Positions 56,755-64,000 of a stretch of DNA of 64,000 nucleotides are shown here, in pieces; positions within the stretch are counted from its first letter, which is position 1; each line of letters starts with the position of its first letter. A model generated the notes under the pieces. The model saw only the letters and a list, made by a program, of their open reading frames with translations. It was not told the DNA's origin and ran no database searches. The stretch comes from Triatoma infestans. Its lineage: Eukaryota; Arthropoda; Insecta; Hemiptera; Reduviidae. The stretch lies in assembly GCA_011037195.1 (NCBI GenBank), contig JAAEAF010003353.1, forward strand, positions 26,259 through 90,258. The letters are read 5' to 3'. A program made the translations under genes and the position numbers.

Positions 56755-57845
56755 CGAATCATAAGTTTGGATTCCGTCAATCCCACTCTGCAATACTATC
56801 CAACAAGCACGTCGAGTTGTAGACGCCATGGCTATCGCTCACGAATCGAAACAATATTGTGCGAGTGTTTTTCTAGACGTTTTTCAAGCATTTGGTAGAG
56901 TCTGGCATGAGTTTACTGTGGAAGTTGGAAAACCTCCTAACGTGCACATATTTCCTTATTATAAAATCATATTTAGCTGATAGAAAGTTCCTGGTAAGTC
57001 ACGGAACTCAAGCAGTCTTCAATTTATCGTATCCTTGCTGGTGTTTTTCAAGAAAGTATCCTAGCTCCTTTTCTTTACACCATAAACACGACTGACTTAC
57101 CAACCTATCCTTGTACATCTAAACACACGTTCGCCGATAACACACCAATCCTATCCTCAGGTTCTAACCCAGTCCTCACAATTCGTAATTTGCAAGCCTA
57201 TCTTCATATTATAGAAAATTGGCTTACCAAAATGGAGAATCAAAATAGACCCTAATAAATCTAAATACATTATTTTTCACTCTCAACCGTAAAATCCTTT
57301 CTCCCATCTACATATACAACACTCCTATGCCGCCTGCAGATCATATGAGATAATACCTGAACAAAAGACTTAAATGGAATCCTCATACTTTGAAGAGTGA
57401 AAAGTAAAGACCTCAACACAAGATACAGACTACTCGTTAAACTACTTGACAATAAAATAAGACTATACCGATATGGATTTACGGACTAGAACTCTATGGA
57501 GCTGCCAAAAAATCAAATCTAAACCGCATACAAACATTACAATCAAAAATTCTTCGCCGAATAGCTAACGCTTCCTTCTATGTTTCAAACCTCACTCTAC
57601 ATATTGATCTCAGAAGTGCATCGTAACAGACCTGGCTAAATCCCGTTACATCAATTTCCATGAAAACCTCAGATCACACCCGAACCCTCTTTGTTTTAGT
57701 TATTAAGTTTTAGATAGTTTCTTCCTGACGCTTCCCGAACATCCAGCCCGACGGCTCAACCACCGATTGCTACACCGACCAATATTCACGTTATTATCAC
57801 GCCAATTTATACCTTCTCATACATACATACTACATACTACATACA

Positions 57846-57881
<36 letters not shown>

Positions 57882-57895
57882 TAGTTTCATTTACA
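56755..57895 (+). mobile_element. Jockey-type LINE, decayed, with (CATA)n tail
   Basis: Frames read HKFGFRQSHSAI, CASVFLDVFQAFGRVWH, SYLADRKFLVSHGTQA, YTINTTDLP, FADNTPIL (FADD box with one Asp lost), then YGFTD-NSMELPKN and QSKILRRIANASFYVSNL. Ends with (CATA)n at about 57820..57880. Several frameshifts. Confidence 0.85.
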
Positions 57896-57952
57896 TACAT
57901 ATTCAAATTAAAAAGATTTTAAAAAAAATAATTTTTTAAATTTATTTATATA

Positions 57953-59461
57953 TAGGGTGACCAGAGTTATATGCTCCACCCACTTTTTTTTTAAACGGCG
58001 GGAAATTTCGAAAAAATAGAAAACACGTATTTAATCATTTTTAGTCTAGTTTATTTTCAGTGATTGATCCATTTTTTTATACCCCAATATCCCGAGATAC
58101 AGCATCCAACTTTTTTTTTTCAAATGGAACATTATATTTTTTTTTGCATATTTTTATAGTAATTGAGCCTCTAAAAAAATAAAAAATTTAAAATCGGTTA
58201 GGTTTTTCAAAAGTTATGGTAATTTAAAATATGAAAAACAAATTTCAGTTTAATGTCAAAATTACCTTATTTTTTCTTTAAAGAAGCTCTTCAAACTGGG
58301 CACCATCAACGGATAGGCAAGCCAAAGCTCTGGACTCCCACGCTCTGTTTGTAGCAGCACTTAGGTGGCAAAGTCAACATCTAGGCAGGCTAGAGTTATT
58401 CGACGTTCCAGATCTTCGACTGAAGCCACGGGATTAAGGTTACTGTACACTTTATTTTTTAGATATCCCCACAAAAAATGGACAAAAAATGCACAATTTT
58501 ATGGACTGATGAATCAAAGTTTACCAACAATGGCCTTCTTAATCGTTGGAACTTTAGAATATGGGCAGAAGAAAATCCACAAGTTACCTTCGCCACACGC
58601 CATCAGGTTGTTTTTTCTACAAACGTTTGGTGTGGAGTTTTAGGAAACCAACTAATCGGCCCATACTTCTGGTGGGAACTTAACCTCCTTAAGAGGGAAC
58701 TTAACTGGTGAAAGGTATCTAACTTTTTTAAGAGACATTTTGCCAGTTCTGCTTGAAGATGTTCCTCTAAAACGTCGGCTAGATATGTATTTTCAACAAG
58801 ATGGTTGCCCGGCACATAATGCGAGAGTTGTTCGACGTTACCTGGACAGAAATTTCCACGAAAAGTGGTTAGGAACTCATGGTCCGATCCAATGGCCACC
58901 TCGACCTCCGGACTTAACCCCAATGGACTATTTTTTGTGGGGATATCTAAAAAATAAAGTGTACAGTAACCTTAATCCCGTGGCTTCAGTCGAAGATCTG
59001 GAACGTCGAATAACTCTAGCCTGCCTAGATGTTGACTTTGCCACCTAAGTGCTGCTACAAACAGAGCGTGGGAGTCCAGAGCTTTGGCTTGCCTATCCGT
59101 TGATGGTGCCCAGTTTGAAGAGCTTCTTTAAAGAAAAAATAAGGTAATTTTGACATTAAACTGAAATTTGTTTTTCATATTTTAAATTACCATAACTTTT
59201 GAAAAACCTAACCGATTTTAAATTTTTTTTTTGTTTTTTTTTAGAGGCTCAAGTACTATAAAAATATGCAAAAAAAATATAATGTTCCATTTGAAAAAAA
59301 AAAGTTGGATGCTGTATCTCGGGATATTGGGGTATAAAAAAATGGATCAATCACTGAAAATAAACTAGACTAAAAATGATTAAATACGTGTTTTCTATTT
59401 TTTCGAAATTTCCCGACGTTTAAAAAAAAAGTGGATGGAGCATATAACTCTGGTCACCCTG
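57953..59461 (+). mobile_element. DD41D Tc1/mariner-type transposon converted to a foldback
   Basis: Arms of about 530 bp, 57953..58479 and 58930..59461, are near-perfect complements and cover the entire sequence outside a 450-bp centre. Ends (C/T)AGGGTGACCAGAGTTATAT, TA on both sides. The right arm holds the transposase C-terminus and 3' UTR. The left arm is an inverted copy of it and replaces the 5' half of the gene. Confidence 0.92.
58478..59048 (+). pseudogene. DD41D transposase, N-terminus missing
   Basis: The catalytic region reads LWTDESKF (first Asp codon 58508), a frame change near 58690 where a 16-bp near-duplication lies, then DMYFQQDGCPAHNARVV (second Asp 58800) and PDLTPMDYFLWGYLKNK (third Asp 58926), ending TAA at 59046..59048. 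The interval between the second and third Asp is 41 residues, which fits the DD41D (rosa/Visitor-like) group as I remember it. The DNA-binding N-terminus is absent because the inverted arm begins at 58479. Confidence 0.85.
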
Positions 59462-60780
59462 TATATAACAGACTAATAAAAGTTTAACTAAAAGGCGCCA
59501 TATTTAAGTTTGCTTGGTGCCAAATGCTTTAGCCATGGGCCCCCTGCACAGATATTACATTAACGATTCTCGATTAACTGTGACTATCACAAAACCAACC
59601 CAACAGACACAGAATTTCAAATCTTGCCAACAAATAACTTCCATAACATTGCCCTTGGCCTACATTAGAAATAAATAATGGTGGAAGGGGTAAAGTCAGG
59701 TCTGCTCATGTTTAGAATAATAGATGGGCTACATAGAAATTCTAGAAAAGTTTTACTACTTCATTGTTCACTTTAAGATATGTACAACACTTCCAGCTTT
59801 TCAGAAGGCTAACTTTCTTAGCACTTTTCTTAAGTTTTAGTTAGTTCAACAGAAACTAAGTTGTAATATAATATTAATTAATTTTTAGATTAACAAATAA
59901 TAATGACGCGAACTTTCTGCTGCTTCATATTTAATAGCCACACAATAAATTGGGAAGACAAAAAAAGCTGTTGTTTAATATTTAGTCTTTAATAATAAGA
60001 CAAAGTCTGTTGGACTTTGTTCCTCAATCTGCAGATGTCTACCATTCCCTCTGAATAAAATTGACCACCATGGAATCTCTTGGCATATCCATCATAAAGA
60101 TACTTTCTTCTTAAAGATTACTTTTTAAAGATACTTGGCATATCCCACCTATTGAAAGTACTTTCAAGCCACATTAGCGATTCTATCCTCATGGCAGATA
60201 GATTTGTGGAAATCGCGTGGGAAAACCCAAAAAACCTCGAGCTTTGGACGTTTACTGCAGCTGTTACATTGGATTACAGTGTATTTATTTTTCCTGAAGT
60301 AAAATTGAAGCAAATTACAATGAAATACTTTTCATACTAAGTTGCTAATAATTAACTAGTAATACCAAAAAAAGAGGAAATATTTGATTTGGAGAGGGTG
60401 GAAGTTTGATTAATTTTCTATAATTTCCTTGAATTTTTATTTTCATTTCTTTTACAGCACAGTGGGGAAATTGGTTCAAAAAAGTCTTCTCCAGCACTTC
60501 AATGAGAAATGTTGATCATTATTCCTAAGTTTAATTCTAAACGTGTTCAATTCATCGGAAACAATGGAATCCAAACCCTGGTTGTAGTTTTATCAAAATG
60601 AATTCTAGTTTTTGGGTAATTGTAACAAGTTTTGTAGAATTTTGCAGAATCCTCAATTGATTACTTGTTTAGTCCCCTTGTTCGGCATTGGCATGTCTAT
60701 ACTATAAAGCTCTCCTCAATTTTGCCTTCAGGGGGAAATAATGTCCAATATAAATTGTGATTGTTGAATATGGCTCGGTC
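59462..60780. other. No gene seen
   Basis: Mostly AT-rich, single-copy-looking. A 62-codon frame at 60152..60340 (+) has no recognisable domain. Confidence 0.4.
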
Positions 60781-61092
60781 CTCAATGCTGGATAACATCA
60801 GGTATTTTATCCAGGTCATAGCATGCATATTCCTTTTGTTCCTGACCGGTTTCGGATTTTAATCCATCGTCAGACCCAAATTCACCAATTTCGAGTAGAG
60901 AGTTCAGTTTATCGAAGCTGTAAAGATTTCAGGTTCCCGCACATATATATACAACCAACAAACCAACAAGTGTGATTGTAACAGAAACATTATTGAAGTG
61001 AATTCTCTCTAGAAGAACTTAGTAAATTTGTTCTGACGATTGATGAAAATCAAAAGGAATATTCATGCTAAGACGGATAAAATACTGAAATA
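60781..61092. mobile_element. Family B palindromic hammerhead repeat, copy 4
   Basis: Left arm CTCAATGCTGGATAACATCA to about 60950, right arm ACCAACAAACCAACAAGTGT to AAGACGGATAAAATACT. The minus-strand hammerhead core in the left arm is complete. The right-arm core keeps CTGACGA but has lost GAAACCGGTC. Confidence 0.83.
60838..60876 (-). ncRNA. Hammerhead ribozyme motif (family B, copy 4)
   Basis: On the minus strand: CTGACGA (60873..60867), T, GGAT/ATCC with loop TAAA (60865..60854), GAAA (60853..60850), CCGGTC (60849..60844), AGGAAC. Core complete, stem II perfect, stem III palindromic. Stem I is weak next to the core. Confidence 0.65.
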
Positions 61093-61448
61093 AATTGTGA
61101 TGTTTCCTGAATTAAAATTTTCAAATTTTTCCGACAAGTTTCCGTCTGTTTCATTATTTTGGCAAAACATGAAAAGATATTTTTAGCAAAGTGCACTACC
61201 GACCAATCAGATAATCCAATTTTGGATAGTTGCTGGTGACTAACCATTAAAAATTATGAAAATCTCCTTTATACCGCGGGGTTTCTGAAGAAGAAGAAGA
61301 AAGTCTTTATTTCAAAATAATTTCAAAATAACACAATACACTCTTTTGTGAAGATGAAAATATTCAAAAATAATGATAATGATGAACTAAAATAATTTGC
61401 AAAATAATGTAATAAAGACAACAACATGGCCATGGAGTCTGTCTTGTA
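61093..61448. other. No gene seen
   Basis: AT-rich spacer with a GAAGAAGAAG run at 61288..61300. Confidence 0.4.
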
Positions 61449-62534
61449 GAATAGAAGCGGGGGGGGGAGCCTCATTCCACTGCGACCTACAACCTACAAG
61501 TCGAGGTCTATTGTGGATTCCCTTATTTTCAGAACAGCCCTCAGCTTTGCACTCCTAATCAATCCTAGCAAAGCTGAGAGCGGCTCCGTCATGAAGCTTC
61601 CAGCTTCGGGATTGCCCGTCCCCAATTGAAGAAACCTAATCCTCGCCAGGCCGGCACACTCACAAAGGTGAGCCGGGGTCTCCTCCTCTACCTTGCAGAA
61701 TCGGCATACCGCACTATCCGCAAGTTGTAGGTGGTGCATGTGTCTATTCAGCCTACAATGCCCTGTTAGTAGACCCACAATTAACCTTATATCCCTTCGG
61801 GTTCTGGCTCAGTAGGTCTCTGGTAAATTTAGGCAAATGTCTTTTAATGAAGAGCTTTGCCTGCCTCTACCTTGCAGATAGAAGTTTGATGAGACTCCTG
61901 GACAAGCCGCAGAAGGGTTCGGGGCCTATAAAGGTATCCTGCGAACCCTCCCTCGCTTGGGCATCCGCTCTCTCATTGCCCAGGAACCCCGCATGTCCCG
62001 GCACCCAGGCGAGTGTCAGTTTATTCCGAGTACCCACCTCGGTGAGGGCAAGTAGGCAGTCCCACACCAGTCTTGAGACTATTTGTGTGAGGAAAGTGCC
62101 TTCAGGGCTGCCTGACTGTCGGAGTATATGGCCACTCTTCTACCCACTATCCTTTGCCTTATAATCTCCCTAGCGCAGAGTTGTAACGCCACGACTTCAG
62201 CCTGAAAGACCGTGGCGTACTTCCCTAGGCTGGCCTTAATTTTAACTTTAGGCCTGCCCCCGTAGACTCCAGCTCCGACCCCAGTCGGAGTTTTGGATCC
62301 ATCTGTGTACCAGATCGAGTTACCGAACAGGGGTGGGTCACAGCCCCGTTCGCCTCTGCTCGGTATGACAATATGGAAGTTCGTTTCGATGAAATACCTA
62401 GGAACCATCCTATCCGTTGGCATCCCCAGAAGATGGTCCGCCTTGATTTCCTCGATCAACCTCCCCTTGGTTATTCCGATCATGCCTAGAGGTGATGGGA
62501 GGCGGCCCCAGTCTGTCTTGTAAGAAATTATCAA
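61449..62534 (-). mobile_element. LINE 3' end with RNase H domain (copy 2)
   Basis: On the minus strand the frame 62534..62079 contains SIWYTDGSKT (first catalytic Asp), FQAEVVALQL (Glu) and VAIYSDSQAALKAL (Asp). After a frameshift, WVPGHAGFLGNERADAQARE (last catalytic Asp); after another, LTGHCRLNRHMHHLQLADSA and CRFCKVEEETPAHLCEC (zinc-like end), with the coding end KIRESTIDLDL at 61494. It ends at the C/G run near 61460, as does the scrap at 21118. All four RNase H acidic positions are present. GC content is well above the surroundings. Confidence 0.9.
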
Positions 62535-62810
62535 TTACTACGTTATGACGGCGGGGTTTCTGATGTGGCTACTTTTTTTTGCAGTGGCCACGCAGTTTTG
62601 ACAGACATTTTTGAATGTCTTGGTCCTTCAAGAAGCGCTTCTAAAGCCGACTCTAACGCGCTCTAGTACAGTCAGTGTTTTTTGTGCATATATATATATA
62701 TATAGGTATCTTAAATTAAGAAACACCTTTATGTTGCAGCTGAAAGAAATATTTTATTTATTTTATCTAGTGAAACCAGAATAAAATAAATAAAATTATA
62801 AACAAACATT
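62535..62810. other. No gene seen
   Basis: Short spacer; (TA)n at 62690..62703. Confidence 0.4.
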
Positions 62811-64000
62811 GGGGCCTGTTTCATAAAACCTTTACACTAATATTATTAGGAAAACAATTATAATATTAACTAATAATATTAGTTATTACTAATAACTTAT
62901 ATTATTAGTTAATATTTTTATGAAACAGAATACTAATATTATTAGTTAATATTATTACTGGTTTCCTAATAATATTAGTGTAAAGGTTTTACACTAATAA
63001 TTATTACTAATAATTATTAGTCCAAAAATATTAGAGAATGTTTCCAATAATATTAGCAACCTGTTTCATAAACAGCAAGGATAATAAAATTCACTAATAA
63101 TATTGGGTTTTTTTCTGTAAGTGTATTTTGCATAATAAATCTATATTATTAGTGAAACAGAAGTGAATATTCTTCAACTTTTCGACTACAAGTTTTTAAA
63201 AATATGTTATTAGTGAGAGATAAGTGATTATTTTGTTTATTCATACATAAATCTGTAAAATTGGTAAAATGGCTAAATCTGATTGAAATAGTGATGAAGA
63301 GTATATACATATTCACCGTCCGAGAAATTTTAGGCCAAGAATAGCCTACACCAAATGGAACAAATGTATGAGAGGTTCAGACTACAGAACTTTGGATATG
63401 TACTTAAATAGAATTGATAATCTCTTGGAACATCCCATTGCAAGGAATGGAGTTGTATCCTCAAAACAGCAGCTTCATATTGCATTCCACTGGTTAGGTC
63501 CCACTCATTGGTTAGGCGCTCATTATTATTGTGTGTCTGATATGCATGGGATTTCAAAAGCAACAGTTTGCAGAGTTATATGCTGAATTGTCACCGTAAT
63601 AGAGGACACACTTATTCAGGATGTTGTATGTTGGCCAGCTGAGGGCTGAGGGGACGTTGTTGCCAGATTCACTGAACTCGGTGATATGCCTTTAGTTTGT
63701 GGTGTAATAGATGGAACACTGATAAATATCGATGAGTATGAATCGGCATTTGTTGATCGACATGGAAATCATCCTTAAATGTTCTGCTAGCATGTGGGCC
63801 AGATTTGGAATTCTGTTACGTTTGTTCGAATTGGCCTGGTAGTGTCAATGATGCTGAGCGGTTCTAAGGCTGAGCGGTTTGAATAATAGGATGGATGAAG
63901 GCTGGAGGCCTTTCCCTGGTGCGATTTTACTTGGAGACTCTATATATCCTTTAAATATTGGCTCATACCACCAGTGATTCAAGATTTTGACAGTCCTTCT
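62811..64000 (+). mobile_element. PIF/Harbinger transposon, left part, runs off the window
   Basis: Left terminus GGGGCCTGTTTCATAAAACC at 62811, then a 260-bp subterminal field of ACTAATAATATTAGT-type palindromes, then a degraded transposase. TTTCATAAA strings recur inverted at 62915 and directly at 63063, suggesting nested MITE ends. The right terminus is beyond 64000. Confidence 0.8.
63269..64000 (+). pseudogene. Harbinger transposase pseudogene (partial)
   Basis: ATG at 63269 with a TGA at codon 6 (63284). The same frame then reads RNFRPRIAYTKWNKCM, SSKQQLHIAFHWL and VSDMHGISKATVCRVI (the helix-turn-helix 'S--TV-R' region) to 63580. Further frames give LVCGVIDGTLINI (first catalytic Asp, near 63703), NWPGSVNDAERF (second, near 63850) and GAILLGDSIYPL. 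Several stops and shifts; the end is outside the window. Confidence 0.85.

Noticed and set aside
58365..58643. 92-codon frame MAKSTSRQARVIRRSRSS..
   Set aside because: Its first half is the antisense of the transposase C-terminus in the inverted left arm; it joins the true catalytic frame only by accident of the foldback.
1..64000. CRISPR arrays, operons, ribosome binding sites, replication origins
   Set aside because: The window is animal nuclear DNA; no spaced direct-repeat array or bacterial gene organisation is present.

Overview
The window is insect genomic DNA: AT-rich, full of microsatellites, and very rich in transposable elements. The only clear host gene is the first coding exon of a Hox4/Deformed (Dfd) orthologue on the minus strand (7120..7750). 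It has an MSSFLM start, a DPKFPP motif, a His-rich stretch, the YPWM hexapeptide and a splice donor. The window is therefore part of an insect Hox complex. Positions 1..7119 are the 5' part of Dfd intron 1. Positions above 7750 are its promoter and about 56 kb of 5' flank. No second Hox exon, homeobox or mir-10 hairpin was found there. I cannot name the species.

Layout: 1..1160, intron with AATATTG-rich repeats and a palindromic hammerhead repeat (family A). 1912..3488, decayed Tc1-type transposon. 4921..5212, family B palindromic repeat. 5213..9205, the cleanest stretch, with Dfd exon 1 and promoter in the middle. 9.2-12.4 kb, tRNA-derived SINEs. 13.7-14.7 kb, Jockey 3' scrap and family A copy. 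15177..16506, nearly intact mariner (one frameshift). 18.4-21 kb, a long-TIR element nested in a dispersed GT-containing repeat. 21.1-22.4 kb, LINE tail and a MITE. 24.3-25.3 kb, Jockey. 26.3-28.4 kb, SINEs. 30.6-31.9 kb, RTE-like LINE. 33.2-34.4 kb, two R1-like LINE tails in tandem. 35.3-36.1 kb, gag/protease remnant. 36.4-39.5 kb, GT repeat, RTE-like LINE, patchwork tandem repeat, SINE. 39585..40561, PIF/Harbinger remnant. 42.2-43.3 kb, SINE and LINE RNase H. 44.8-45.3 kb, Jockey tail. 47.3-49.7 kb, family A copies enclosing other transposon pieces. 49.8-54.2 kb, LINE tails and the family C hammerhead element. 54.5-55.6 kb, GT repeat. 56.3-57.9 kb, family A copy and Jockey. 57953..59461, a DD41D transposon turned into a foldback. 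60.8-61.1 kb, family B. 61.45-62.53 kb, RNase H LINE. 62811..end, Harbinger element leaving the window.

The most interesting signal is a set of three dispersed repeat families (A, B, C) built as inverted repeats. Their arms carry type I hammerhead self-cleaving ribozyme cores: CTGANGA, one extra base, stem II, GAAA, then a tiny palindromic stem III (ACCGGT or ACGT) ending in the GTC cleavage triplet. At least four plus-strand family A copies and one minus-strand family B copy keep all core bases. One lies in Dfd intron 1, with a sense-strand ribozyme motif. Other notable items are the DD41D foldback, a capture-like insertion of DD41D sequence between family A arms, and a templated-duplication patchwork at 37.8-38.2 kb copied from 34.85-35.0 kb.
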